In this document: piece after piece, positions 33,838-43,165 of the stretch
Layout of the letters: the number at the start of each line of letters is the position of its first letter
Numbering within the stretch: position 1 is the stretch's first letter
Assembly: GCF_003574095.1 (NCBI RefSeq)
Contig: NZ_QWLA01000021.1
Location: forward strand, 1-46,809
From: Calidithermus roseus
GTDB taxonomy: Bacteria; Deinococcota; Deinococci; Deinococcales; Thermaceae
Direction of reading: 5' to 3'
DNA: 46,809 nt
Position numbers and translations under genes: made by a program
The notes under the pieces: generated by a model
Databases searched by the model: none
What the model saw: only the letters and a program-made list of their open reading frames with translations
Told to the model about the DNA's origin: nothing

Positions 33838-36108
33838 CTAGGCTTTAGCCGTCTTGCGACGGGCCGCCTCGCGGGTCTTGTACCACACCACCAGCGCCGA
33901 GACCACGTAGATCGAGGAGTAGGTGCCCACCACGAAGCCCACCGTGATCGCCAACGAGAAGTCGCGCAGCACCGGGCCGCCCAGGAAGAGCAGCGCCAGG
34001 ATGGGCAGCATGGTGGTGAGCGCGGTCATGATGGTGCGCGAGAGGGTCTGGTTGATGGAGGTGTTGACGATCTGGTAGTAGCTGACCCCGCGCATGAGCT
34101 TGAGGTTCTCGCGGATGCGGTCGGAGATGATCACCGAGTCGTTGAGCGAGAAACCGATGATGGTGAGCAAGGCGGCCACCGTGGGGATGGTGAACTCGAG
34201 CCCGAAGAGGCTGTACATCCCGGCCACGATGGCGATGTCGTGGCCCACGGCGATGAGGCTGGCCACCCCGAAGACCCAGTCGAAGCGGATAGCCACATAA
34301 ACGAGGATCAGACCCAGCCCCACCAGCACCGCCCAGATGGTGTTGCGGCGCAGCTCGGAGCCGATGGCCGGGCCCACCGTCTCCGACTGGAGCACCTGGG
34401 CCTGGAGCTTCTGGGTGAAGGCCTGCTCGAGCGCGATGCGGTTTTGCTCGCTGAGTTGCTTGACCCGCACCGAGAACTCCTTGCCGGTGCTGGAGGAAAC
34501 GCTGGTGACGATGGCCTCGGCTCCGCCTGCCCCTGCGATGCCGCTGGAGTCGAGGAAGGAGCGAATCTGCTCGGAGTTCACGCTCTGAGGGACCCGAATG
34601 GTGAAGGCGGTGCCCCCGGTGAAGTCGATGCCGAAGTTGAAGCCCTTCGTCAGCACCACCCCCCCGGCCAGCGCCGCCAGGATCAGGCTCACCAGCGTCA
34701 CGTAGCGGGCGGGCTTCATGAAGTCGATCTTGGTGCCCCACAGCCAGTAGGGCGGGCGCACCTCGCGGATGGCGGCGATGCGCTCGAGCAGGTAGCGACC
34801 GAAGACCAAGTTGGAGAACACTGAAGCCACCACCCCCACCGCCAATGAGACCGCGAAGCCTTTGACGGGGCCGGTGGAGTACTGGTAGAGCGCCGCCGCC
34901 GCCAGCAGGTGGCAGATGTTGACGTCGAGGATGGTGATGATGGAGTGCGAGAAGCCGCCGGGGATGGCCTGGCGGAAGCGCTTGCCGTTCTTGAGCTCCT
35001 CCTTGATGCGCTCGAAGGAGAGCACGTTGCCGTCTACGGCGGCGCCCAGCGTCATGATCAGCGCCGCGATGCCCGGCAGGGTGAGGGTCACGCCCAGGCT
35101 GGTGAAGATGGCGAGGATGAGGACGGAGGTGTAGATCAGGCCCAGCGCGGCCACCAGGCCCATCCAGAAGCCGTAGTAGGCGAAGAGCAGGAGGAAGATG
35201 AGGACGGTGCCTACGATGGCCGCGCGGATGCCCGAGGCGATGGCGTCCTGGCCCAGCGTGGGGCCGATGGCGCGGGTCTCGGCGATGTTGAGCTTGACCG
35301 GTAGCGCGCCCGAGCGCAGCACCAGCGCGATGTCGGAGGCCTCCTCGAGGCCGGAGAGCCCGGTGATGATGGCGTTGCCGCCGGTGATGGCCTGGTTGAT
35401 GTTGGGCGCGGTGTAGACCTTGTCGTCGAGCACGATGGCCAGCCGCCGCCCCACGTTCTGGCGGGTGATGTCGGCGAACTTCTGGGCGCCTTCGGGCTTG
35501 AAGGAGAGTTCGACGATGGGGCGACCGGTGCCGGGCTCGAAGCTGGCGCGGGCACTGGCGAGGTCAGAGCCCGAAAGCAGCGCCGGGCCGAGGTCGCTGA
35601 GCTTGATGAGGTTCTTCTCCAGCTCCTCGCGCTTGAGGCTGGGGTTGTTGCGAAGTTGCTCGTTGATCTCGGCTACAGTGGTGCCGCTGGCGCCCTGGTT
35701 GACGATGCGGAACTCGAGCTTGGCGGTCTGGCCGATGAGCCGGATGGCCTTCTCCTGGTCGCTCTGCTTGAGGCCGGGCAGCTCGAGCACCACGCGGTCG
35801 TTGCCCTGCACCGCCACCAGCGGCTCGGCCACGCCCAGCGCGTTGACGCGGTTCTCCAGCACGGTGCGGGCGGTGTCGAGGTCTTCCTTGGTGGGGTTGG
35901 CGATTTCGGTCTTGAGGGTGATGCGCAGGCCGCCCTGCAGGTCGAGGCCCAGGTTGATGCGGGGTTCACTGGCGGGAACCCAGGGCTTCCAGATGCCGAT
36001 GACAGCGGCGATCAGCACCAGCAGCAAAAACACTCCGGTCCACAGGGGGTTGGCCTGCGGGGTAGGGTTGCGCGGCCTGTAGCTGGGCCGCATGGGTTGG
36101 GGTCGCAT
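33838..36108 (-). CDS. secDF: Fused protein translocase subunit SecDF
   Basis: A 756-residue fusion of SecD and SecF, an RND-type, proton-driven accessory of the Sec translocon with 12 membrane helices and large periplasmic domains after helices 1 and 7. SecD half: NLGLDLQGGLRITLKTEI and ITGLSGLEEASDIALVLRSG. SecF half: GFNFGIDFTGGTAFTIRVP and SLNDSVIISDRIRENLKL. AAGGAGTACTGAAGC precedes ATG 36108. The single-chain form is the one known from Thermus. The cytoplasmic C-terminus is short and basic. Confidence 0.96.
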   Translation of the reverse strand: MRPQPMRPSYRPRNPTPQANPLWTGVFLLLVLIAAVIGIWKPWVPASEPRINLGLDLQGGLRITLKTEIANPTKEDLDTARTVLENRVNALGVAEPLVAVQGNDRVVLELPGLKQSDQEKAIRLIGQTAKLEFRIVNQGASGTTVAEINEQLRNNPSLKREELEKNLIKLSDLGPALLSGSDLASARASFEPGTGRPIVELSFKPEGAQKFADITRQNVGRRLAIVLDDKVYTAPNINQAITGGNAIITGLSGLEEASDIALVLRSGALPVKLNIAETRAIGPTLGQDAIASGIRAAIVGTVLIFLLLFAYYGFWMGLVAALGLIYTSVLILAIFTSLGVTLTLPGIAALIMTLGAAVDGNVLSFERIKEELKNGKRFRQAIPGGFSHSIITILDVNICHLLAAAALYQYSTGPVKGFAVSLAVGVVASVFSNLVFGRYLLERIAAIREVRPPYWLWGTKIDFMKPARYVTLVSLILAALAGGVVLTKGFNFGIDFTGGTAFTIRVPQSVNSEQIRSFLDSSGIAGAGGAEAIVTSVSSSTGKEFSVRVKQLSEQNRIALEQAFTQKLQAQVLQSETVGPAIGSELRRNTIWAVLVGLGLILVYVAIRFDWVFGVASLIAVGHDIAIVAGMYSLFGLEFTIPTVAALLTIIGFSLNDSVIISDRIRENLKLMRGVSYYQIVNTSINQTLSRTIMTALTTMLPILALLFLGGPVLRDFSLAITVGFVVGTYSSIYVVSALVVWYKTREAARRKTAKA

Positions 36109-36169
36109 GCTTCAGTACTCCTTAAAGAGCGTCGGCGACGCGAATTGGGTCGAGGGTTTGTTCCGTGGG

Positions 36170-36544
36170 TTATCCTACAAAGCCATTGCGTTCGACGAGG
36201 GCTTCCCGGCATCCGGGGAGCCCTCGTCGGCTTGGGGTTGGGCAGCCCCCGAGTTGCAAACGCCCGTAGAGCAGGAACAGCCGCCCCTGGGCGCGGGGCC
36301 GGGCCGGACGTGGCCGGGGGGGGCCCAGGCGCAGTCGGGCCAGCCGGCAGCGCTCACCCCGACCCAGCACGAAAGGCAGCCAGCCCAACCAGCCTTGGGG
36401 GCTGGCTTTCTCCTGGAATTGCGGGCCGGGGTTGCTCGACCAGCTCGCCTGGATGGCCTTGGTGGGGGGGGTGAGCAGGATGAGGGGATCGGGGCCCAGG
36501 AGGAGAACCCCTAGGACCACCCAGCTGACCCAGCCCCTACCCAT
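36170..36544 (-). CDS. Hypothetical exported protein, possibly C-terminally altered
   Basis: A 124-residue frame starting MGRGWVSWVVLGVLLLGPDP, a signal peptide or membrane anchor, followed by ASWSSNPGPQFQEKASPQGW and a basic proline-rich stretch ending in GRLFLLYGRLQLGG that reads like a folded segment. The last about 25 codons run through a long perfect hairpin (36193-36229), so the natural C-terminus may have been replaced. TAAGAT (36558-36553) eight bases before the ATG suggests a leaderless start. It lies between infB and secDF on the same strand. No family recognised. Confidence 0.45.
   Translation of the reverse strand: MGRGWVSWVVLGVLLLGPDPLILLTPPTKAIQASWSSNPGPQFQEKASPQGWLGWLPFVLGRGERCRLARLRLGPPRPRPARPRAQGRLFLLYGRLQLGGCPTPSRRGLPGCREALVERNGFVG
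36193..36229. repeat. Long perfect hairpin
   Basis: CGACGAGGGCTTCCCGG, three bases (CAT), CCGGGGAGCCCTCGTCG: a 17-bp stem with one G-T wobble. There is no T-run on either side, so a canonical terminator is unlikely, although it could stop transcription or protect the 3' end of the small exported-protein transcript. Confidence 0.75.
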
Positions 36545-36593
36545 GCCCGTCAATCTTACCGAATCCCCGCGCCGGGCACGCCTCGCCCAAGCC

Positions 36594-38309
36594 TCACTCC
36601 TGCACCACCTCGACCCGCTGGCTGGCCTCGAGCACGTCGCCTTCCTGGAAGTCGCTGAAGCCCTCCAGCAGGATGCCGCACTCGAAGCCCTGCGCCACCT
36701 CGCGCACGTCGTCCTTGAGGCGCTTGAGGCTGTGAATCTTGCCCTTCCAGATCTCCTGCTTCTTGCGCAGCACCCTTATGTCGGCGTTGCGGGTGATCTT
36801 GCCGCTGGTGACCATGCAACCTGCCACCACCCCGCTGGAGAGCTTGAACACCGCGCGAACCTCGGCCTGGCCGAGGATTTCCTCCTTGTATACCGGCTCC
36901 CTCTGCCCGCGCACCATCTTGCGCACCTCGTCGATGAGCTCGTAGATGATGCGGAAGCTCTGAAGCGGCACGCCCTTCTGCTCGGCCATCTTCTTCACCG
37001 AACCCGCCGGGGTCACGCCGAAGGAGAGGATCGCGCCGTTGGCGGTCGAAGCCAGCAGCACGTCCGACTCGGAGGGGGCTCCCACCGCCGCGAGCAACAG
37101 GTTGATCTTCACTTCTTCGCTCTGCTCGCGGGAGAGGATCTGCTGGATGGCCTCGAGCGAGCCCTGGGTGTCGGCGCGCAGGATGAGGTTGATCTCTTTC
37201 TGTTCACTGCCCTGCATCTGGCGCAGCAGGTCGGCGATGTTGCGCGGGCGGCCCACCTCGGGAGCCACCTCGCGGGCCTCGCGCTCCAGCCGCCGCTCCT
37301 CGGTGATCTCCTTGGCGGCGACCTGGTCGGGCACCCACTCGAAGGCAGTCCCCGCCGAGGGCGGCTCGGAGAAGCCCAGCACCTGCACGGCGGTGGAGGG
37401 GCCGGTCTGGTTGCGCCGCACCCCTTCGGAGTCGGTCATGGCCCGGATCTTGCCCCAATGCTCCCCGGCCACCACGTAGTCGCCCACCTTGAGGGTTCCT
37501 TGCTGTACCAGCAGGCTGGCGAGCACCCCGGCCTGCTTGTCGATGCGCGACTCGAGCACCACCCCCGTCGCTTCGGCATTGGGGTCGGCCCGTAGGTCCT
37601 CGAGTTCGGCGGTGATGAGGATGGTCTCCAGCAAATCCTGTACGCCCTGCCCGGTCTTGGCCGAAATGGGCAGCACCTCGGCCTCGCCGCCGTAGGCCAC
37701 GGGCACGATGCCCTCCTTCATCAGGCCCTGATAGACCTTCTCGAGGCTGGCCTGGGGCAGGTCCATCTTGTTGGCCGCGAAGATGAGCTTGGCCCCGGCG
37801 GCTTTGGCGTGGGCGATGGCCTCGCGGGTCTGGGGCATCACCCCGTCGTCGGCGGCCACCACGATGACGGCAATGTCGGCCACCTTGGCCCCGCGCTCGC
37901 GAATGCTGGTGAAGGCCTCGTGACCGGGGGTATCGATGAAGACCACGGTCCCCCCTTTGGTCTTGACCTCGAAGGCCCCCACGTGCTGGGTGATGCCGCC
38001 CGCTTCCTTCTCGGCGATGCGGCTCTTGCGCAGGTAGTCGAGGAGGCTGGTCTTGCCGTGGTCTACGTGGCCCATGATCACCACCACTGGCGCGCGGTGG
38101 GGGATGGCCTTCCTGGCTTCCTCGGCTTTCCTGGCTTCCTCGGCGAGGCGCTGCTCACCGATGAGTTCCTTGACCGCCGCGGCGGTCTCGTCCTCGAGGG
38201 TCGAGGCGTGGGACTTGTACTCCACCCCCATGCTGTCGAGGATTTCCAGCAGCTCCTCGTTGCTCATGCCCAGCTCTTTGGCAAGCTGGTAAATGCGTAC
38301 TTTGGCCAT
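36594..38309 (-). CDS. infB: Translation initiation factor IF-2
   Basis: A 571-residue GTPase that positions fMet-tRNA on the 30S subunit. N-domain [21 protein letters not shown] domain motifs [38 protein letters not shown]; then domains C1 and C2 ([38 protein letters not shown]). The very short N-terminal linker is typical of Thermus IF-2. Start 38309 follows GGAGGTGTCA. Last gene of rimP-nusA-ylxR-infB. Confidence 0.96.
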   Translation of the reverse strand: MAKVRIYQLAKELGMSNEELLEILDSMGVEYKSHASTLEDETAAAVKELIGEQRLAEEARKAEEARKAIPHRAPVVVIMGHVDHGKTSLLDYLRKSRIAEKEAGGITQHVGAFEVKTKGGTVVFIDTPGHEAFTSIRERGAKVADIAVIVVAADDGVMPQTREAIAHAKAAGAKLIFAANKMDLPQASLEKVYQGLMKEGIVPVAYGGEAEVLPISAKTGQGVQDLLETILITAELEDLRADPNAEATGVVLESRIDKQAGVLASLLVQQGTLKVGDYVVAGEHWGKIRAMTDSEGVRRNQTGPSTAVQVLGFSEPPSAGTAFEWVPDQVAAKEITEERRLEREAREVAPEVGRPRNIADLLRQMQGSEQKEINLILRADTQGSLEAIQQILSREQSEEVKINLLLAAVGAPSESDVLLASTANGAILSFGVTPAGSVKKMAEQKGVPLQSFRIIYELIDEVRKMVRGQREPVYKEEILGQAEVRAVFKLSSGVVAGCMVTSGKITRNADIRVLRKKQEIWKGKIHSLKRLKDDVREVAQGFECGILLEGFSDFQEGDVLEASQRVEVVQE

Positions 38310-38330
38310 TGACACCTCCAACAATGGTGC

Positions 38331-38603
38331 TTAGCTCGAGGGTTTCTCGGATACGGCGGGACCGAGCAGGGTGAAAAGCGCCTGGGAGAGCGTGGCGGCC
38401 TTCGCTCCGGCGAAGCGCCGCAGCTTTTTCTCAGCCCAGCACTCGGCCTCATCGGGACACACGTAAGCGCCGCGTCCGGGTTTCTTGCCGGTAGGATCGA
38501 TCACCGGGCCTTCGGAAGTAAGCACGATGCGAAGCAGCTCCCGCTTGGGCCTGCGCCTGCGGCAGGCCACGCACATGCGCTCGGGAACGTGCTTGGGTTT
38601 CAT
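38331..38603 (-). CDS. ylxR: YlxR/DUF448 RNA-binding protein
   Basis: A 90-residue basic protein with the family signature ERMCVACRRRRPKRELLRIV and GRGAYVCPDEAECW. It occupies the standard position between nusA and infB and is 21 bp upstream of infB. Members act as nucleoid-associated or RNA-binding regulators. Unlike the usual operon, 157 bp of dispersed repeat separates it from nusA. Confidence 0.92.
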   Translation of the reverse strand: MKPKHVPERMCVACRRRRPKRELLRIVLTSEGPVIDPTGKKPGRGAYVCPDEAECWAEKKLRRFAGAKAATLSQALFTLLGPAVSEKPSS

Positions 38604-38611
38604 GCTACACT

Positions 38612-38761
38612 CCGTCGAAGGTCGATAGCCGATAGCTAAAAGTTGCTAAACGCAAAACGCTAAACGCCAAAAACACCGACGTTTTGCGTCTTGCACCTTG
38701 CGTGCGTCGTATGACGTACGACCCGCTGGTGCTTGGCGTTTGGCCCTCAGCGTTGGACATT
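38612..38761. repeat. Dispersed modular repeat, block 6, inside the nusA-infB operon
   Basis: Contains GTCGATAGCCGATAGC, CTAAACGCAAAACGC, GACGTTTTGCGTCTTGC, GTGCGTCGTATGACGTACG and CTTGGCGTTTGGCCCTCAGC. It lies between the nusA stop and the ylxR start in a normally compact operon, so it is transcribed. Confidence 0.75.
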
Positions 38762-39931
38762 CTACTCGTCCGAGTCGGTGAACAGGCTCTCGAAACGGTT
38801 CTTGACTTTTGGGCTGACGCGCTCTTTTTCTTCCTTCTCGCTGGCGCGCAGCATGGCCGCGTCGAGGTCGGTGATCTCCTCGGCCTCTTCGAAGTCGATC
38901 TCGAAGCCGGTGAGCTTGCTGGCCAGGCGTACGTTCTGCCCGGCCTTGCCGATGGCCAGGGAGTGCTGGTCCTTCGAGACCACCACCCGCGCCCGCTTGC
39001 CCTCGAGGTCCACTTCGATGTTGCCCACCTGGGCGGGGGAGAGGGCGTTGCGGATGAACTCGCGCACGTTGGGCGACCACTGGATGATGTCCACCCGCTC
39101 GCGGCCCAGCTCCGAGCTCACGGCCTGGATGCGCTGGCCCTTGTGCCCGATGCACGCCCCGATGGGATCGACGTTGGGGTTGTGGCTCATCACGGCCACC
39201 TTGGAGCGGCTTCCGGGTTCGCGGGCTATGGCCTTGACCTCCACGATGCCCTCGGCGATCTCGGGTACTTCCTGGCGCAGCAGGTAGCGCAGCAACTCCT
39301 CGCTGGCGCGGCTGACGATCAGGCTAGCCCCCTTGGAGCCACGCTGCACCTGCTTGAGGTAGACCTTGATCCGGTTGCCCGGATGGTAGCGCTCGGTGGG
39401 GATCTGCTCCTTGAGGGGCATCAGGGCCTCGCCGCGGCCTAAGTCCACGTACACGCTGCCCCGGTTGTCCACCCGGGCCACGGTGCCGGTAATGACCTCG
39501 CCCTCCTTGTCCTTGTACTCGCTGTGCACCCGGTTGCGCTCGGCCTCTTTGAGGCGCTGGGTCAGCACCTGCTTGGCAGCCAGCACGGCGATGCGGGTGA
39601 ACTCCTCGCGGTCGACGGGGAACTCCATCTCCTCGCCTACCTGCACGTCGGGATCGTAGGTGAGGGCGTCGGCGAGGGAGATCTCACGGTCGGGGTTTTC
39701 CACCTTCTCCACCACCGTGCGGATCTCGAGCACCTCCAGCTCCCCGCTCTGCGGGTCGAGGTTGACCTCCACCACGGGGCCTAGGCCCTCCTCCACGTCT
39801 TTTTGCTTGTAGCCCCGCTGGCGCAGGTAAGCCTGCCGCAGGGCATACTCGAAGGCCGCGATCAGCTCGTCGGCGGTCACGCCGCGCTCGACCGCTACCT
39901 GGGTCAGGGCTTCTACGAATTCTCGGTTCAC
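38762..39931 (-). CDS. nusA: Transcription termination/antitermination factor NusA
   Basis: A 389-residue RNA polymerase-binding factor: N-terminal domain (EFVEALTQVAVERGVTADEL), S1 domain (EVITGTVARVDNRGSVYVDL), KH1 (VMSHNPNVDPIGACIGHKGQ) and KH2 (VVVSKDQHSLAIGKAGQNVR). The start is GTG 39931, preceded by AAAGGAGGAACA. The acidic tail and absence of repeat domains after KH2 fit the short NusA of non-proteobacteria. Second gene of the rimP operon. Confidence 0.96.
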   Translation of the reverse strand: MNREFVEALTQVAVERGVTADELIAAFEYALRQAYLRQRGYKQKDVEEGLGPVVEVNLDPQSGELEVLEIRTVVEKVENPDREISLADALTYDPDVQVGEEMEFPVDREEFTRIAVLAAKQVLTQRLKEAERNRVHSEYKDKEGEVITGTVARVDNRGSVYVDLGRGEALMPLKEQIPTERYHPGNRIKVYLKQVQRGSKGASLIVSRASEELLRYLLRQEVPEIAEGIVEVKAIAREPGSRSKVAVMSHNPNVDPIGACIGHKGQRIQAVSSELGRERVDIIQWSPNVREFIRNALSPAQVGNIEVDLEGKRARVVVSKDQHSLAIGKAGQNVRLASKLTGFEIDFEEAEEITDLDAAMLRASEKEEKERVSPKVKNRFESLFTDSDE

Positions 39932-39968
39932 TGTTCCTCCTTTGTCGTACGACTTGATTGCCTCTTGA

Positions 39969-40412
39969 TTACCTCGGCGTATCCGGCCACTCGGCCAGAT
40001 TGGCCTTAAAGCTGCCCAACTCGAGGCTTCTGGTCTCGCCGGACTCGAGCACGAAGTCCACTCGCCCCGGCTGGACTCCCTGGATGCGGGCGGTGAAGTT
40101 GCCCTGCTCGCTTTTGACCTTGACCTTGAGCCCCATGAAGCGCTCGAAGTGGCGGGCGGTGAGCAGCGGGCGCTCGGGGCCAGGGGACTCGACCTCCAGG
40201 CGATAGGCCCCCTCGATCAGGTCCCGGCGGTCGAGCTCGTCGCTCAGGACGTGGCTAGCACGCTCGAGGTCGGCCACGCTCACCGGATGCTCGTCCTTGC
40301 GCTCGAGGCGCACCAGAAGCACCCGGCTCCGGCCTGCCGACTTTAGGTTGGCCTCCAGCACGTCATATCCCAGGCGCTCCAACACCTCTTGGGCCAGTTG
40401 CTGCCAATCCAC
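39969..40412 (-). CDS. rimP: Ribosome maturation factor RimP
   Basis: A 147-residue factor for 30S maturation. Features: QQLAQEVLERLGYDVLEANL, DLERASHVLSDELD, YRLEVESPGPERPL (the family hallmark) and a C-terminal Sm-like domain. The start is GTG 40412 with a weak GGGGG upstream. First gene of the operon; about 150 bases of untranslated leader precede it. Confidence 0.94.
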   Translation of the reverse strand: MDWQQLAQEVLERLGYDVLEANLKSAGRSRVLLVRLERKDEHPVSVADLERASHVLSDELDRRDLIEGAYRLEVESPGPERPLLTARHFERFMGLKVKVKSEQGNFTARIQGVQPGRVDFVLESGETRSLELGSFKANLAEWPDTPR

Positions 40413-40519
40413 GGTTCAAACCCCCAATCCGAGCCTCGAAGACCTGTGCGCTCAGCTTGGAGATCCCTCCTTTCCTCACAACGGCTATGGACCTGAGATT
40501 CCACTTCCCCCAAGAAGAA

Positions 40520-40542
40520 GGGGTGGGCCCGAAACCCACCCC
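40520..40542 (-). promoter_or_regulatory. Hairpin in the rimP leader RNA
   Basis: On the minus strand GGGGTGGG, seven-base loop, CCCACCCC, a perfect 8-bp stem followed by TTCTTCTTGG. It lies about 25 bases into the predicted leader transcript. It could act as a weak attenuator or NusA target, or simply be a terminator-like relic; the U-run is interrupted. Confidence 0.5.
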
Positions 40543-40570
40543 GAATTACCAGGGAGAACCGCTAAAACCA

Positions 40571-40599
40571 AGTTTAGCACTCCAGGCCACTTTAAACAA
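40571..40599 (-). promoter_or_regulatory. Promoter of the rimP-nusA-ylxR-infB operon
   Basis: On the minus strand, -35 TTGTTT (40599-40594), a 17-bp spacer, -10 TAAACT (40576-40571). It overlaps the stop codon of the AzlD-like remnant. It leaves a leader of about 150 bases before the rimP GTG. Confidence 0.7.
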
Positions 40600-40795
40600 G
40601 CGCCCGCAGCAGCCAGAAAACTCCGAGCCCGAGGGCAATTGTGCCCCATACGGGCACTCCCCGATAGGCCGCCAGGCCCCCTGCCGCCACCGCGACCCAG
40701 TGTGGCCAGGTTGCCGGGTCAAGCCTCAGCCCACTGCCCACCAGCGCGGCGAAAGCGGCCACCGGGATCAGGGCCGCGACTCGCAGGGCCACCCC
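40592..40795 (-). pseudogene. 5'-truncated AzlD-like branched-chain amino acid exporter subunit
   Basis: The frame encodes ALRVAALIPVAAFAALVGSG, HWVAVAAGGLAAYRGVPVWG and TIALGLGVFWLLRALV, the C-terminal two thirds of an AzlD-type membrane protein (about 100 residues when complete). At its 5' side the frame runs straight into the palindromic element copy 2, so the start and first helix are lost; no AzlC partner is present. The assignment rests on hydrophobic pattern and residue similarity and is moderate. Confidence 0.6.
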
Positions 40796-40866
40796 AAACA
40801 CCCGCCGGGATCGGCGGGTGTTTTAACACGGCCTGGTTGGCTGTATGGGGTGTTCGTGGGAACCGC
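40796..40866. mobile_element. Palindromic element, copy 2
   Basis: About 71 bp matching copy 1 in the same plus-strand orientation: AAACACCCGCC/GGCGGGTGTTT hairpin, then ACACGGCCTGGTTGG and a degenerate second arm, ending TTCGTGGGAACCGC like copy 1. Relative to copy 1 it lacks five bases (CCCCA) in the middle and the outer left end. It separates the AzlD remnant from the 103-residue gene, whose TAG stop begins two bases beyond it. Confidence 0.75.
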
Positions 40867-40867
40867 T

Positions 40868-41179
40868 CTAAGGGTTGTGCACCCAGCGTGACTTGGCGAT
40901 GGCCTCGAGCAGTTCCTTCACACTAGGCACGTTGACATCACGGCCAGGGGTGCCCTGCACCGGCGAGGTCATGACTTCCCTGATCTCGTAGTTGGGCAGG
41001 TAGGCCAGGGCGGCCCGGCCCCCTTTGTCGTGCAGGGCGAACTGGACCAGTTCCCCTCGGTAGAGGGTGAGGAAGCCCGAGCGGTAGTCCTTGCCTATTG
41101 AGCCGACGAGATAGATGTTGAGGCTTTGCGAGGTTCGGACGGCTTCCTGAACCGTGTCAATGAGTTTTTGGACCGACAT
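40868..41179 (-). CDS. Hypothetical protein, 103 residues
   Basis: Not recognised. It starts MSVQKLIDTVQEAVRTSQSL with a strong AGGAGGTCTC upstream; the middle has a beta-rich segment (YRSGFLTLYRGELVQFALHD) and the end SVKELLEAIAKSRWVHNP is helical. It looks like a small soluble alpha/beta domain, possibly DUF4388-like in the sense of a sensory partner, but this is a guess. The stop codon touches the boundary of palindromic element copy 2, so the last residues may be secondary. A TAGAAT box lies near 41215 on the same strand. Confidence 0.7.
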   Translation of the reverse strand: MSVQKLIDTVQEAVRTSQSLNIYLVGSIGKDYRSGFLTLYRGELVQFALHDKGGRAALAYLPNYEIREVMTSPVQGTPGRDVNVPSVKELLEAIAKSRWVHNP

Positions 41180-41340
41180 GAGACCTCCTGGGGTTTGCGG
41201 TGATGGGCAAATTCTAGACAGCTCGCCCCGCTCAAGGCGCTGCAAACGACCCGCCAGCCGGGCTATGTACTCGGTTCATCGCTCCGCGAGCTTCGCAGCA
41301 CGCAAGCCCGTCGCCGTCGCCCCTGCGATACAATCCTGCC

Positions 41341-41958
41341 GTGGAACTTCTCAACCAGACCGAGGTGCGGGTGCTGGGGACGCTCATCGAGAAGCAGTTC
41401 GCCACCCCCGAGTACTACCCCCTGACCCTCAACGCCGTGCGGCTGGGGGCCAACCAGAAGCAGGGCCGCAACCCCGTCACCAACCTCAGCGACGCCGAAG
41501 TGCAAGAAGCCCTCGACACCCTCCAGATCAAGCGCCTGACCGCTTTGGTCAAGGAGTACGGCGCTCGCGCCCCCAAGTATCGCCAGTTCCTCGACCGCGA
41601 GTTCAAGCTCGAGCCCCCCGCCCTGGCGGTGTTGGCGGTGCTGATGCTGCGCGGCCCCCAGACGGTGGGCGAGTTGAGGGCCCGCACCGAGTCCATGCAC
41701 AAATTCGCCTCCACCCAGGAGGTCGAGGCGGTCCTCAGCTTTCTGATGAACCTCGCCCCCAACCCCCTGGTGACGCGCCTCGAGCGCCAGAGCGGCGAGC
41801 GCGAGCCCCGCTACGCCCACCTGCTCTCGGGAACCCCGGCCCCGGTGGCGCGGGCGGAGGAGAAGAGCGAACTCGAGGCGAGAGTGGAGGCGCTCGAGGC
41901 CGAGATGCGCGAACTGCGGGCAGCGGTAGAGGGGTTGAAGCAGGCGCTGGGGGTTTGA
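41341..41958 (+). CDS. YceH/DUF480 family protein
   Basis: A 205-residue protein of two winged-helix domains (NQTEVRVLGTLIEKQFATPE, and LAVLAVLMLRGPQTVGELRA) with a C-terminal coiled coil (EARVEALEAEMRELRAAVEG). The function is unknown; the family is widely conserved. The start codon is GTG 41341, seven bases after a TACAAT -10 box, with no Shine-Dalgarno sequence, so the transcript is probably leaderless. Confidence 0.88.
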   Translation: MELLNQTEVRVLGTLIEKQFATPEYYPLTLNAVRLGANQKQGRNPVTNLSDAEVQEALDTLQIKRLTALVKEYGARAPKYRQFLDREFKLEPPALAVLAVLMLRGPQTVGELRARTESMHKFASTQEVEAVLSFLMNLAPNPLVTRLERQSGEREPRYAHLLSGTPAPVARAEEKSELEARVEALEAEMRELRAAVEGLKQALGV

Positions 41959-42120
41959 GGGATGGTTGTCGGTAGCTGAACTCGAGCTGCCCTGCTTGAG
42001 CCTGAAGCTGAGCCTCGAGGAGGTTTACGCCGACGTAGACGTATCCGGCAACCGATTTTTGAAGGCGGGGAATTGCGACCTAACTTGGACTGAAGTCCAA
42101 ATTTCACGGTGTGGGGGTTC
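41959..42120 (+). other. Intergenic region with possible short ORF
   Basis: The stretch before the paa promoter holds a 52-codon frame from TTG 41966 to the TGA at 42124 (…LPCLSLKLSLEEVYADVDV…) with gene-like codons only in its first half. It overlaps the paa -35 box. It may be the end of a decayed gene; it is not recognised. TTGGACTGAAGTCCAA (42085-42100) is a perfect palindrome of unknown role. Confidence 0.3.
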
Positions 42121-42169
42121 TTGATCGCAGGGCATTTGCCCCCTATACTCTTAACCTAACGAGCGTTAG
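42121..42169 (+). promoter_or_regulatory. paa promoter with PaaR-type operator
   Basis: -35 TTGATC (42121-42126), 17-bp spacer, -10 TATACT (42144-42149), followed by the palindrome CTAACGAGCGTTAG (42156-42169). The palindrome fits the CNAACGNNCGTTNG consensus that I recall for the TetR-family repressor PaaR of Thermus thermophilus, which is released by phenylacetyl-CoA. It covers the transcription start. No paaR gene is in the window. Confidence 0.85.
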
Positions 42170-42185
42170 TTTGGGAGGTAGGCCC

Positions 42186-43157
<972 letters not shown>

Positions 43158-43165
43158 GAGGTTTT

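Noticed and set aside
36175-36357. Alternative 60-codon frame ending through the hairpin
   Set aside because: It overlaps the exported-protein frame, has no start signal, and its composition is not better than chance.
40413-40591. tRNA gene upstream of rimP, as in some bacteria
   Set aside because: No cloverleaf or TTCRA box was found on either strand; only a promoter and a simple hairpin are visible.
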